Source: Dermacentor variabilis (taxonomy: Eukaryota > Arthropoda > Arachnida > Ixodida > Ixodidae). From it: a stretch of DNA of 64,000 nt. Below the pieces are notes generated by a model. It had not been told where the DNA came from. It made no database searches and worked only from the letters and a program-made list of their open reading frames with translations. The stretch lies in assembly GCF_050947875.1 (NCBI RefSeq), contig NC_134568.1:208360845-208424844 (forward strand). The letters run 5' to 3'. Below are positions 35,218 to 47,232 of the stretch, in pieces (position 1 is the first letter of the stretch; every line of letters starts with the position of its first letter). Made by a program: the position numbers and the translations under genes.

Positions 35218-36204
35218 TCACCATCCATAGCCGCCTGCGTAGCCTCCCCCAACCCCGACAGCAGTCAGTCCACCCCCATAACCTCCACCTACTGCGTATC
35301 CTCCCTTAAGTCCGACGCCAACATTGCCTGCATCAAGGTGTCCTTTGACGCCGTAGCTAGCGAGACTCAGGCCTGTTCCATAGCCACCGCCGTATCCTCC
35401 ACTGTAGCCGCCACCGTAGCCGTTGCCGTAGCCACCACCGTAGCCCAGTCCTGTGGCGTAGGTGACGCCTCCTCCGTAGCCGAGATTTCCGCCGTATCCT
35501 CCGAAAGCTCCGACATCGGCTGCAACAACGGTGCCCTTGAGGCCAACTCCCCCGTATCCTCCGTAACCTCCTCCGTAGCCTCCTCCGTAACCTCCTCCGT
35601 AGCCTCCTCCGTAGCCCCCTCCGTATCCGGCACCGGTTCCGTAGCCGGCAAGACCGTACGATCCCAAGCCGTAGCCGTTCACAACGCTGACGCCACCGTC
35701 GACGGCTCCGATGGTGCCCAGTCCGCCACCGAGACCTGCTCCAACAAAGCCACCTCCGACTCCGCCGCCTGCTCCAAGGGCGCCAACGTCGCTGAGGACA
35801 GCATGGCTCACCGTGACCACAGGCTGGATGGCATGCGACACGGTGGTTACCGGCTGCTTCACGTAGCTCACCACAGGCTTGGTCACATAGCTGAAGCTCA
35901 CGACGGGCTTCTTGACGTACGACACGGTCTTGACAGGAGCCACTTTGACGTGTCCTACGACGCCGTGTCCTACGACGCCGTGGCCGGCGAGGGGCACAGC
36001 GGCTGCGTGGCCGCCGCCGCCGCCGCCAGCGAGACCGAGGCCCACGCCTCCGCCTCCGTGCACGACGCCCGGGCCACCGTGCACGACGCCCGGGCCACCG
36101 TGCACGACGGCGCCGCCGGCAGCTCCACCAACAGCTCCTCCCACTGCTCCGCCAGCGTAGCCGCCCGCCAGTGTTTCGGACACCATGGCCGCGAGGACGA
36201 TCAC
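35218..36204 (-). CDS. glycine-rich cuticle-like structural protein, main coding exon
   Basis: About 328 codons ending at TGA (35218-35220). The exon starts at 36204 right after a 3' splice-site sequence (tatttgcag on the minus strand). A short first exon must therefore supply the initiator Met; I could not locate it. The exon begins with a hydrophobic stretch VIVLAAMVSETLAGG, the end of a signal peptide with a typical cleavage context. It continues as GGP-GVVH repeats, then a valine-rich central block with repeated KPVVS-Y / QPVVTVSHA units, then a long YGGG repeat region. Such secreted Gly/Tyr-rich proteins form arthropod cuticle or tick cement. Which of the two cannot be told from sequence. 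No broken codons were seen. Confidence 0.8.
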   Translation of the reverse strand: MIVLAAMVSETLAGGYAGGAVGGAVGGAAGGAVVHGGPGVVHGGPGVVHGGGGVGLGLAGGGGGGHAAAVPLAGHGVVGHGVVGHVKVAPVKTVSYVKKPVVSFSYVTKPVVSYVKQPVTTVSHAIQPVVTVSHAVLSDVGALGAGGGVGGGFVGAGLGGGLGTIGAVDGGVSVVNGYGLGSYGLAGYGTGAGYGGGYGGGYGGGYGGGYGGGYGGYGGVGLKGTVVAADVGAFGGYGGNLGYGGGVTYATGLGYGGGYGNGYGGGYSGGYGGGYGTGLSLASYGVKGHLDAGNVGVGLKGGYAVGGGYGGGLTAVGVGGGYAGGYGW

Positions 36205-39028
36205 CTGCAAATACGACGATCACAGGGTGCACTCACTTATGAGGCTGGTAGCAACCATATACAGCAAACAATGCCACAGACTGCACGACCTTATTGGGAG
36301 GAACTTGCGCAACCATTAGATGTTATTTTTGGAAGAATCGGTGTGATGGCCGAAGTTAATTCTCCCTGCAGACGACAATGCTTGCTTTGCGTTGACGTCC
36401 TGCAGTCTTTGATAAGCATCTCTGATGCATGGCGCTCTCTCGTGAAACTTTTCAACTGCTGAAGCTGATTAGCAAGATCTATACGTACTCTTTTGCTGTT
36501 TCTAGCGATTAGGGTTCAACATGAGAAGATGTTCCTCAAGTTCGCAGCAGAATATGGTAGCTCCCAAGGTGACAACGTGAATTATAATAGCTAACGCCAC
36601 ATCATAATGAGCAGTTGCGGAATACCATACGTTACACTGCGCAAATTTATGAGTTGCCCTTGCCTTAGAGTGTTCATGTCAAATAAAGCCTACTCCTGTG
36701 GTTTACCCTGTCCGACACCATTTGCTTTGAGGTGAGAGCAAATGGTATTGAACGAGTAGCACCACATGAACTGCAGCTTTTTCTTGGTGCACGAGAAGGT
36801 CAACAAATCGCTGTGAACCTTCAACACTGCTTTGGTCACTTCCAGGTCTCGACAGAACCAGGCTATCTCACTTTAATGTTCACATGCCCGTGTTGCGTTC
36901 ATGAACACGCTCGCAACGACCCTCATATTTCATTCGGCTTTGAACACGGGGCCAAAGCGATTTCGTCGGTCGTTATTGTGCCCGTTCACTTTGGTTGAAA
37001 GAAGGAGCCACAAGGTCACAAGTTGGGAGTTTCGCTAATCGCTTAGGGGGTCGCTATAGAGAAGCTGTCGCTATTCAGTTTGGCACAACAGCGAGCACTC
37101 GCGCCATGCGTGCGCGGACGCAGTCGTAGCAGCGGTCGGCGACGGCCTCCGCGAGAAGCTGCCTCGCATGGCGGCACTTACAAGGGCGTGCATCTTGGGT
37201 ATCCTGGTCAGTGGGAAGAGGCAAATCCAAATGTGACCACACCTCGCAGCGTGGTGCATTTTTATACGGATCGGCTCTCGATCGAGGATAACGCCGGACG
37301 ACCCAGTCTTGCTCAACTTCTGTCCTATCCGGAACCACGCGCGAGCAGGAGAGAAAAAACAAACAAAAGCGAGAAAGAGAGATGAAGCATGAGCAAGACA
37401 CGCCTAACCAAAACGTACGCAGCCCGCAAGAAGGGAGCAAGAGAGTGTCGGCGGCGCGCTTTCGCGTCGAATCGTCGTCAGCTGCAACGAGACTTTCTCC
37501 CAGCTGTGTTCTTTTTCTCCTCTCGCTCTTCCCCTGCACACGGAAGTTCCGACGGACCCTGAGCGAAAGGGGAGGAGCCGCGACGAACCGCCGCCGCGGC
37601 TCGTCGCCGTCCGCCGTGTGGTGGTAAAAATACGGCTTATCAGTGCGTTCATTACACGCACTGCCCACAGCTGTCCAACGCCCTGGATTTCGGGCCGCCT
37701 GGTCTCCCCTGCCAGCAGCTCAATACCCCCCCCCCCCCCTTTTGCTGAGTGCGTTCTTTAGAGGTGCAACACACGAAGCGGTCGCGGCAGCACGGCGTGC
37801 CGATAGCCACGGTAGCGCTTAATTAAGACGGGGAAGCGCCCGTGGTGGCTTCCTCCACCATCTCTCCCATTGTTACCGTCGAATTCCGCGACGTTTTTCG
37901 TGAACGGACTTGCAACTACAGCTTGCCTCGGGCCCATTTCCTTTCGATACAAAAACAGCTGACGCGTTTTTGCGTGCATTTCTTTGTACGCTATAATATA
38001 CCAGCGAGAACACAGGTGCCCTCGGACTCATCGTCGCATGCGGAGCATCTCTCGTGGTCGTTTTCTTCGTCCCGTCTTAACGCTATTTGCGTTCCTTCCT
38101 TCGGGATATTACCAGTGGGTATACTTCTAGCATGTAGGAAAACAATCATGCGTCTGTGTTTGTAGTTGTTCTTCATGTTAGTTGACTCTTTCCTTGTTCC
38201 GTGCGTCTGGCTGGAGTGCGATATGTAAAGAGTTCTACAGTGTGGCTCAGTGCCGGCATCTGTCTGGTAAAACTGCTATTGACACCGTGGAAGTTTCGTC
38301 TTAGAGGCCCTGTGCTTCTGGAGCTCACAGCGAGGCGCGGCAACAATGCGTACAAAGATCAGAGTGAGCAATGAAGACAGCGGAAAGTCCATCTCATCCT
38401 CCTGCTGCAGTTGACCCTCCTGTCACATTCCCTGAATTGCCTTTGAAATAGACGGAATTTTAGTCAAAAACATTTGGGGCTTGTTCTGAGCCCTTACCAC
38501 GTAGGGCGCCGGATGCAGCCCTCAACCTTTCAGAAGAGAGAAGGATTCTTACCAGGAGATGACGCGCGACAGTTGAACACCACGGGGATGCATCTATTTG
38601 TCCTTCGGCGGTGAAAGCAGTTGATACTGCAGGCCTCACAGTACAGTATACATGTCGAAGAAAGTTATGGTCAGAAGCCGCGAGAGAACGGCAAGTAGAC
38701 CACGCTATCACGACATTCAGTGTGCTTGATGACTGGCTAGTCTTCTTCCGCTATCTCTCTGACACGTATTTGAGTCCGAGTTTCTGTGTAGCCGGCCCAC
38801 TAGGGTTAACAACCGAAAGCTTCGGTAGTCATTGCGGGAGTTTGACAGCTAGAGCTGGGCTGCTGTTCTGGACACTGTCAAATTCTCCCATGTTGTCGAA
38901 TTCCGCCATGATAATGTTTGAAGTCATTCAGAGACTGCATAGCCGCAATGTGAGCCAATAAGAGCTGACAAATAGTGACAGTCACTTAAGTATCCTTGCG
39001 TGACTTGAGAACTTGTCGAAACTTCACC
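36205..39028. other. no supported gene; probable intron/upstream region of cuticle gene
   Basis: The first exon and promoter of the minus-strand cuticle-like gene should lie here, but no candidate start next to a good donor was convincing. A GC-rich block (about 37080-37640) has overlapping open frames on both strands without a recognised domain. A 14-base C run lies at 37726-37739. Confidence 0.4.
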
Positions 39029-39202
39029 TTAAATTCGAACTCCACCTTAATCCACCTTGCTCTAATTAGCAACAACCTTAATCCACCTTAAACCGCATCA
39101 ATATTTAATCCACCCTAATCCACATTAATCCGCCTCAACCCACCTCAATAAATGTTAATAAACTTTAATCAGCCTTAATCCATTTGAATACGCCTTAATC
39201 CA
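39029..39202. repeat. degenerate 'ccttaatccac' tandem array
   Basis: About a dozen degenerate 10-13 bp units based on taatccacctt, with variable spacing. Confidence 0.8.
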
Positions 39203-39890
39203 ATTTGGGAGTGGGCCAAGTCGGTTTTTTGGGTATGGCCACGGCGTCCAGCCGACGCCTTGGCTGCAGCAGGTCCAGCGCCTGGAACATGATGTCATCA
39301 CTTGGTCACGTGGGTTTTGGTGCTATCGGAAGACAACGCTGGACGCCGGATGCCGGATTTTTCCTTCATGGGGTACATAAGGCTTTCACCTTAAAATTGT
39401 GAATTCGACGAAATGGCGTAATTTGACATGTCTAAAATAGGGTATCACTAGTCATTAGCCAATGATATCGGAGGCACTCGGTGCTCCATGCTTAAGGATA
39501 CAAAGTATGGATAGTTTATTTGTGATCAGTGTCTCAAGGTAGCACAAAAGACAAGCAAAAAATAATAAGAACGACGTGACCCTGCACCTACCTCACTTCA
39601 CTTTCTCTTGTTCTGCCGTTTGCAGATTTCGGAGATATCCCTTGCTCCACGGCAGCTAGAGAAAGAGTTCTATTGCGCGTTTTCACTCGCATTTCCTTTT
39701 TCGAATGGCTAAAGCTTACGTCCACATACCCCACCTCTGTCACGCTTTCTCAATTGCGAAATACCGAAACAAACGGACATCTCGCGAGTCCACTCAACCA
39801 GCGCACTTTCTCTCAAAGCGCGCTTATAGAAAGCTCCCACACGCGTCACCCAAAACCGCGCCTCCTGCGTACTGGTTTCTTTTAATTTTC
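39203..39890. other. no recognisable feature
   Basis: Intergenic. GC content rises towards the CpG-rich block on the right. Confidence 0.35.
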
Positions 39891-40560
39891 TCTTCTCCAG
39901 CTCCGTCCCGTGCACTCCGGTACCGGCGGCTCGTTTTGGAAACTCGCGCGTAGCGGGCCTCGATCGCGCGCGGATTATCTCGTTCGTGTGTACTACGAGC
40001 AGCTTCCTCTTCGACCAATTTTTCTTTCCATCTCCGGTTTCTGCATTTTGACGCAGCGACAGTTTCGGCGGAGCGGACTGCCCAACGCCGCAGCGCACCC
40101 TTTCCCACCGCGGCTCGCTCGATCGGAAAAGACCGCGGCGCCTGTCCAGGACTGGCGGGCGTCACGACCGCTTATAGACGCGTCTATAAAAGTCGCGAAA
40201 GGAGCGAAGCTCCGGAACAGGTTTTAATGGGGCTCCCGAAGTGGCTGATGATTGCAGCCGGCCACTATCTGTCTGAAGGGCGTAATTTCGGTGCCCAGTC
40301 GAGTGAAAACAAGAATGCCGGCCCAGCGAGCACGTTCGACGTCGACTGCAATGGAAACGCGGAGGCATCCGTGGCGCGGCATTATTCTGCGTCGCTGCGG
40401 CTGCGCGCCGGAAAGCTCAGTCGCGAGGGGAGCTCATTATGTGGTTATCAACGCTTCCCTCGGTCACGTTCGATCTCACGACGCACGAGCGCGCGCTAAG
40501 TGTAACGGCGGCCGTAACACGCACGCACAGCCGCGGGCTTCGCCTCTGGGCTGGGGCTAA
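39891..40560 (+). promoter_or_regulatory. CpG-rich region with TATA box, candidate promoter
   Basis: GC- and CpG-rich compared with both sides. A canonical TATAAAAG lies at 40185-40192, so transcription would start near 40215-40225. An ATG at 40227 opens a 90-codon frame (to 40499) in the right place, but its product has no recognisable domain and may be a chance frame in GC-rich DNA. A minus-strand open frame (39709-40098, about 129 codons) lies upstream, so a divergent promoter is possible but unsupported. Confidence 0.35.
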
Positions 40561-42545
40561 AATACACGAGCGCCAAGCACTTGATTACCCCGCGACATCA
40601 CAGACACCGGCAGGAAATGGAGCGAGCCTCTCGCCCGAGCATTTTGAGAAATGGAGGACGCTGCATTTGTGTCGCTACGGGGGGATCCTGCCATTCACTT
40701 TCTTCGATCGCAAAGTTCGTTTCCAGCCTCATTGCGCCGAAGTCGTGCATTCCTTAAGTTGATTCACGGAGTGCGTGCACACCTGTAAGCTGGTGCTTCA
40801 ATAAGCAGGTTATCGTCACACTGTGTGCTTACACGGGGGATATCTTGTGTCACGCCCGTTCGCCTGATTTCGCGCATACATGAATCTGCGCTGTGCTATC
40901 GGCGACATCGGTCTGAGAAAAACTAATGTGAGTGACAAAAAGACAAAAAAAAAACAAGTATTTTTCTATCACTGACATTCTTAATACCCAATATTTTCTA
41001 TAACTTGGTATTGTGTACGTCTTCATCAATATTACCTGTTACTTTTTTATCACCCACAGACTGAAGCGCTGTGCATTGTACGCGGCTGCTTTGTTTCATT
41101 TAGATTTTATTTTTTGTGATTCGGCTGGCGGTTGCCATACGAGGGCATGAAATTCGTAATATGTAATTCGGAATGAAATTACATATAAGAATGGAGGCCA
41201 GCTTCATGCAAACACTGCAACAGGGATTTATGATGTGCATTGTTTATGAGCCATCTTTCATAGTCTTCAGATTTGTGACTTCTTAATTTCACACCCCAAG
41301 TACATTTTCGCCGACTGTCTTTGTCCCACATCACGTCCAATGTAGATCGCGGGCATCCGCTGCAGACCCAGGAGTGGAGCACTTCGTACACTGGACAGTG
41401 CCTTCATATAATTGACCCCAGGTAGAAGTGATGGCTGAGGTGAGGCCCTCCCTTGCCCGAAGTCTATGGAGAGAATGAATGAATAAAATTTCATTGAAAC
41501 AAGGATGGCGCCTATCAGCCCATCGGAGAGAGACTTCCTCCGACCGAGAAAAAATCTCGGGAAGGGAGCAGACACACGGGAAGATGAGGGTCTGGTAATA
41601 AAGAAAGGGGGAAAAAGAAAATAAACGCTTCAAGAATTGCGAAAACCCACACAGTGATGCATGCAGGTTGAAGTTCACTTCCTTTAAGCTCACTTTGTGT
41701 CCACTAAGCTCAGAAAAGGCAGCGCCGAACAGCTGTACGAATTACACCTTACAATACTCGCTCGTTGCCTGTCAAAGACACCTAACTGGTTTAAGGTTGC
41801 CAAAATAGTCCTTTACGAGAAAACGCCTATATGCTGCGCTCGCTTTGAATGCGGCCCGCATTAAAAGAGGATCTAATTAATTATTTGTTACGCGCTTGAG
41901 AAATTTAGTCTTCATTTCGGGGTTTGTAGAGTTGGTATCTATAATTAGAAAAATAAGGACAACGCTCTTGTGTCTGTACTCCTTTAACCAACTATGCCAC
42001 CGACATGTACTACGAACGGCGTCGCCCTTGAGCACGGTGTTCTAATGGCAAAAATTGTTGGTTAAGGGGGTCGCGTCGGTGGTGGTGCATGATGATGATG
42101 ATGATGATCGCTGATGGCCTCCTATTTGTATCAGGGTGGCGACATAGTATAGCCACCTAGCCTGTGTCAACTACTTAGGTGTTACCATGTCTTATCTAGC
42201 ATTCTACCCATCTCTGATTTATTTCGCCAAGTTACCGCTGCTTGTGACGATCCCGTTCCCATCGCTTCCCTGCTTCGTTTCCGCCAATACTCAAATCATC
42301 TCTCGCTCATCTCCATCTCTGATCCCCCCCCCATTGCCCTTGAACGCCGGCACTTCCGGAAGGTGAGCGTTCTCTGTGGCTCTGGCTTGGTGAATTTGTA
42401 CGCATGCCATTAAAATGTGCTGGGTAGTCTGTTTGTTTTTTTCTGCAGTAGGCATTGCGAATATTTGAACCCATATATTTTTTAAATATGAACGCACTAA
42501 ATGGCTCATGAGGCGGAAAATACGGCGTTGGCGGCGTGACAACGC
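40561..42545. other. mostly unannotated; possible LINE 3' end
   Basis: No gene is recognised. On the minus strand, 41468-41600 ends in a T/A-rich stretch with repeated ATTC units, like the 3' tail of CR1-type LINEs, but no ORF2 residues support this. A short (GAT)n run lies at 42089-42108. Confidence 0.3.
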
Positions 42546-42735
42546 GATGGTACAAAAAGGCTACGAACCCTCGACCTTTGGTGGGATTCGAATCCTCGAC
42601 CTTTGGTGGAGCCAAACCCATGACTTTTGGTTTTGATTAAGGTGCATGTAATTGAAGCACAGTTAATTAAGGTATAGTTAATTAAGGCACTCGAACCCAT
42701 GACCTTTGGTGGGAGTCGAACCCTCGACCTCGCGT
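42546..42735. repeat. tick satellite-like repeat, 'tcgaaccc..cgacctttggtgg' units
   Basis: Degenerate units of about 20-25 bp containing 'tcgaaccctcgacctttggtgg', mixed with 'agttaattaaggca' blocks. The same motifs recur at 50100-50345. Confidence 0.75.
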
Positions 42736-44420
42736 TGTGCCATGATGTCTTTCCCATTCATCCACGTAGGGATAACTAAGTGCCCTTTGAATTTTTTTTC
42801 ACGACCTGCTTGACGCACGCTTTTAGGATATTTAAACGCTTATGTTTTTCGTGGCACACTTTAAGGCTGGATATCTGTAAAGTGGTGCTAGCCTTACGAT
42901 TTCTCGTAAGCAAGCATGACTTCACTCCAGCTCGGATTCACTGATTTCGCAATTGCAAACATGCGCACCGAAATGAATAATTAAATAATTAGAAATTTAA
43001 TGAATCTGTTTAATTAGCCACTTGGCAATTGCGATTTCTTAAGAAAGTAATTTGTGCATCTTCCAGAAATTCACCTGGAAAGGTGATAGAACGCTATTTG
43101 TCACAAAAATCTAAAGAAAAAGAAATCGTTCAGTGTAGACGAAAAAAAGAAAGAAACAAATGGTGGTATGTCTTTCTTAGCAGCTACCCGAAATCACCAT
43201 CTCTGCTCGCCTGCTTGACAATATTCCAAGCAACTTCCCGTCTACGTTGTTGTGAGCTCCCTAGAGATCTGGAACCGCTATCCACGATGGTCTACTTTGA
43301 GCTATCGAAATGTATATGCGCTGAGTTAGCACAAAGTTGTCCTCTAGGCATCGGCCTTGCGTGAATGCATTTTATAGTGGCCCCAATATTGCATTTTCTG
43401 AACGCGCTTCGGCAGCTTGATATTAAAGCGAAGGTTTCCTTGCCTACCTTCTTTTTAGAAAACAACATTAACAACAATTATTTCAACAACTGACGTAATA
43501 CAACCCCATTTCTCTCAACTGTTGGTGACAGAAACCTACCTTCCCAAGGTTTAGCGTGGGTCGCGTGTTTTCAGTTTATCGCTTGCTAGGCATGCAAGCC
43601 ACGCTACAGGGCCCATCATAGTGCTAGCGAGTGCACCTCTTCTATGCGTAACTAAGCAATCAATCATGGCATAAAAGCTCCACATATAGAAGGCCTGCAC
43701 TGACGTCATCCTAGCCGGCGTGTTGGAGGACCAGCACAGTGAGAAGCTGTCTCCGTGACATTACAATCTATAATGTCGGCTCACAGGTATCTCTAAAGTC
43801 TCGAGACATCTTAATGGAATAGCGCATGATATGCAATGGCTCCTTTGATTACGTTAAATTCCTTATATTTGGCCTACCAAATTCTTGCTCTCCTGTGTAC
43901 GTACCCACTCTTGGACATGCCCCCTGAAGTCGAAGGGGTGCAGCAAACTGCGACAGAAGGGGTGCAGAAGCTTCAAATGTATTTAGATATGTGAGGTACT
44001 TCTCCCTGCATACATTTCTCACCACCATTCTTCTTTGCGAAGGCAGCATATATCGCGTTCGTCCACGTGACATTGCTGCCCTGACGTCTCACACTGTGCA
44101 CCCGCCTTATTTGGTGTTGAGACGTGAGCGATGCATAAACATAAACACTGCATGAAATTACGCATTGCATGAGATGAAAGAAACAGCAACATAATTATAT
44201 GCATCGCGCTTGTATAGCTTCAACGGTTCGCTGAATCTTCGCGTCACATAGATGCCCCACATGTGCGCCATACCTGCATAACTTTTGTGGCTTGCACCGC
44301 CATTCTGCAGATCACCGACGTTATTGCAATTGGTTGGTACGAATTCGTGTTATCCTTATCTTCTTTGCTTTTATGTACGACGTACCTTAATTTCACGCTG
44401 CAAAATTGAAACTTAAAATA
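42736..44420. other. no supported gene
   Basis: AT-rich intergenic sequence with no recognised motif. Confidence 0.35.
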
Positions 44421-44649
44421 AATTCTGGAGTTATACGTGCCAAAACGACGTTGCGATTATGAGGCACGACGTAGTGGGGGACTCCGGAAATTTTGACCTC
44501 CTGGGATCCTTTAACGTGCACTTATTCTAAATACACGGGCGTTTTTTGCATTCACCCCGATCGAAATGCGGCCATCGCGGCCAAGAATCGAATCCGCGAC
44601 CTCGTGCTTAGCAGGGCAACACCATAGCCGCTAAGCAACCGCGGCGGGT
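44421..44649 (-). mobile_element. Ruka SINE, near full length
   Basis: Minus-strand copy. It begins (on plus) with the body end 'acgtgccaaaacgacg' and ends with the head 'agcaaccgcggcggg'. The internal promoter region reads gaatcgaatccgcgacc on plus. It is moderately diverged. No clear target-site duplication was seen. Confidence 0.85.
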
Positions 44650-44928
44650 CCAATTGGAATTTTCTTGTTTGAATCACTTACACAATGGCGCTGTACTAGC
44701 GAACAACTTCCTGTGACAATGAAGGGAAAGCTACGGGGGCGGAGCTTCTGCACACGTGTGCTGCCGCGCCATGTAGTCCGACAGCGCTTGAGAGTGCTTT
44801 CGTTCCTCGGAGCGGATGCTGAATCTGCGTATAGCTTTCACGTGCGGCGTTTTCGCATTTGCTCAGATGCAGAAAAAAAAGGTAAATTTAACAATCAGCA
44901 GTCTGCATTGTCTTGCTTTTAAAGAACT

Positions 44929-45133
44929 GTGAGGTTTTTACGTGCCAAAACCACTTTCTGATTATGAGGGACGCCGTAGTGGAGGACTCCGAAAATTACG
45001 ACTGCCTGGGGTTCTTTAACGTGTGCTTTCGCATTTAGTCCCCATCGAAATGCGGCCGCCGTGGCTGGGATTCGATCCCGCGATCTCGTGTTCAGCAGCC
45101 CAACACCATAGCCACTAAGCAACCACGGCGGGT
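44929..45133 (-). mobile_element. Ruka SINE, with small internal deletion
   Basis: Minus-strand copy about 280 bp from the preceding one. It lacks the 'cacctaaatctaagtacacggg' block of the intact copy, leaving a short junction near 45020-45032. The head 'caaccacggcgggt' is intact. Confidence 0.85.
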
Positions 45134-45529
45134 TGTTTTGATTAGCTGTTGTAAATAAGGTGTTTATGTTTTCTCTTGATAACGCGGATGAAAATGTCGG
45201 ACTTTTTTCAGAAGCGCTCATAATCGTGCGCGCTTGGCCTCCGCAGCTTTCTCTTCGTTGCCACAGAATTTTGTACGCGAGTATAGTCAGCCGTGCCTTG
45301 ATTACTGGACCCAGCTGTTTGATCAGAAGCTGTATTGAGATTTCATCGGGTCATGCCGTCATGTTAGTAGAGACATTTTCTGCTGCTTTTGCCTAGTTGA
45401 AGTTTTCTGCGCTCAATTTTGTACTTTCCTGCTTCCCTGTTACTGCATCTGTCTGAACAAAGGCTACCCTTTCTTGTTTACATAATTTATCACTAATTAT
45501 GAACTATCACTAATTTATCACGCACTCTT

Positions 45530-46100
45530 TAACAGGGTGGAACACCAAAAATATAAGGCGCACCAGGTTCCATGAACTGAACTCTCCGTTCCAGCTCCGA
45601 CCTCCACCCTGGCTTCGTCGACGTGAGGTTGGGGTTGGCAGTGGCCTTCACGAAGGCTTACACTACATTGATTGGAATGACCGACAGTGCTGCGTGCGAC
45701 GTCTGCGGCAGCAAAGAGAACATCGAGCATTTATTGTGCCACTGTCCTCGATTTCGCTCGCAAAGACATACGCTCTCTATCGCATTGCGATGACTGGACG
45801 ATCGACCGTTGTCGGCGCACGAGCTACTCGAACACCGTCCCATCGCTTGTTGGTTCACAAGGCTTCAAGGCACTTTTGTGTTTCTTTAGGGCGACTGGCC
45901 TGTGTGAACGTCTTTGAATTTGTGGCGCCCTCCGCGTGCGTGCGCGAACTCACCGCATCTTTCCTTCGTCTCTCTCGCATATTTCTATTCCCACTTTCGC
46001 TTTCCCTAGCGTATAGGGAAAGCCAAAGAGACACATTTCTGCTTAACATGCTTGCCTTCTCCCTTTCTTTCCTCTTCGTCCTCCTTCTATAGCTTGTTTA
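45530..46100 (+). mobile_element. LINE ORF2 C-terminal fragment and 3' UTR
   Basis: About 45640-45780 reads AFTKAYTTLIGM, then a C-x2-C...H-x4-C finger, then HCPRF, the C-terminal signature of the family at 59505-61615. The ORF terminus in another phase reads FKALLCFFRATGLCERL with a stop near 45917. A frameshift separates the two. A pyrimidine-rich 3' UTR follows. Confidence 0.75.
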
Positions 46101-46827
46101 ACTCCCTTGTTCCACCACTTTAGTGGTTGTTACAGCGATAGCTGTTATGGACTCACTCTCCTTCTCCTGGTCGTTTTGGTGTCTGCCGGTGTCGTCGCTG
46201 GAATCCCCAAATTCTTTGCGATAAACTCGCAAAGAAAATTTGAACAAATACTACGCGCTGTAGGAATCGATGTAATGATAAGCATTTTGCAAGTATCTGG
46301 CTATCCAGCATTGTTTGGGCTTCCGTAAAGCGTTACCAGGTGGTCCAACGTGTTTGTGCAAATTGAGTAGTTGTATGTGTGACGCGAGCGTACGCGCGTG
46401 TGATGACAGCAGCGGGACGACGACCACGTTGAAGACCGCCGCATAACGGCAACGGCATGATTTTTACTTCGGTCGTTCGACGGGAATTTATACCAGCCGA
46501 TTGTTGGGTTCTACAATGGTACTCAATGGGGCGGCGTTAGCGAGGGAAGCATGGAATGTGGCGTGATGTGCGACTAAGTGTTATACAATCGTACGTACCC
46601 ATGTCCGTGCCATGTGGGGTATGTCAAAAGGTGGATGGCATTTGTGCTCCGTCAAAGAAATGTTGAAACATGATGAGCTTGGGCCGATCATGAAGTCGGT
46701 ACAAAGTCGCCCAGTTTCTACGTAGCGTTAGCTGCTGCGAGGAGAGTAGTGAGGAATGAGTGCCGGCCCCGGAGATAGTGCATTCTAAATACTCGTACGA
46801 ACTCCTTTAGGATAGCGCACGAACTCC
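46101..46827. other. no recognisable feature
   Basis: May include the rest of the LINE 3' UTR on the left. No gene is supported. Confidence 0.3.
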
Positions 46828-47232
46828 TTTCAGAATCAGAATCAGAATCGGTTTTTATTGAGATCATTAGAATGATTACAAGTTGTTAATATTCAGGAGG
46901 AGGTCCCGGAGTCAAAGACTGCAATGGGACCTCCTTTACAAAGTAAACGTAATAAAACAAAAGTACAGCAGTTTTCAACAAATTGTTAACATAGAAAAAT
47001 TACAAGTTTTAGTATGAATACCATGATTGAAGAATTACATATGCATAAATGTAATGAAAAAGAGCACTGTAACACAATCTCGTAGACAACTGATAAAGTA
47101 ACTGCGTAGATGACGTTAAGAACACAGTAGAATTAGTTAACTCGAATGTATATGTGAGGCAGAAACAGAAACGTAACTGTATGGCATTGAAAATGAAAGA
47201 AGGCACCCTGAAAGAATGGTTGTGAGTATGGA

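Noticed and set aside
35357..36232. Minus-strand 291-codon Arg-rich open frame overlapping the cuticle-like gene
   Set aside because: A phase-shifted reading of GGX repeats gives poly-Arg/Trp low complexity, with no domain and no start context.
35338..36462. Plus-strand 374-codon open frame opposite the glycine-rich gene
   Set aside because: It is an Ala/Ser/Val-rich mirror of Gly/Tyr/Val codons on the other strand. The minus frame has a signal-peptide end, a splice acceptor and structured repeats.
37075..37668. 197-codon minus-strand frame in a GC-rich block
   Set aside because: No recognisable domain, competing open frames on both strands, low-complexity basic composition.
39029..39202. 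Interstitial telomeric repeat
   Set aside because: The unit is ccttaatccac, not TTAGG, and spacing is irregular.
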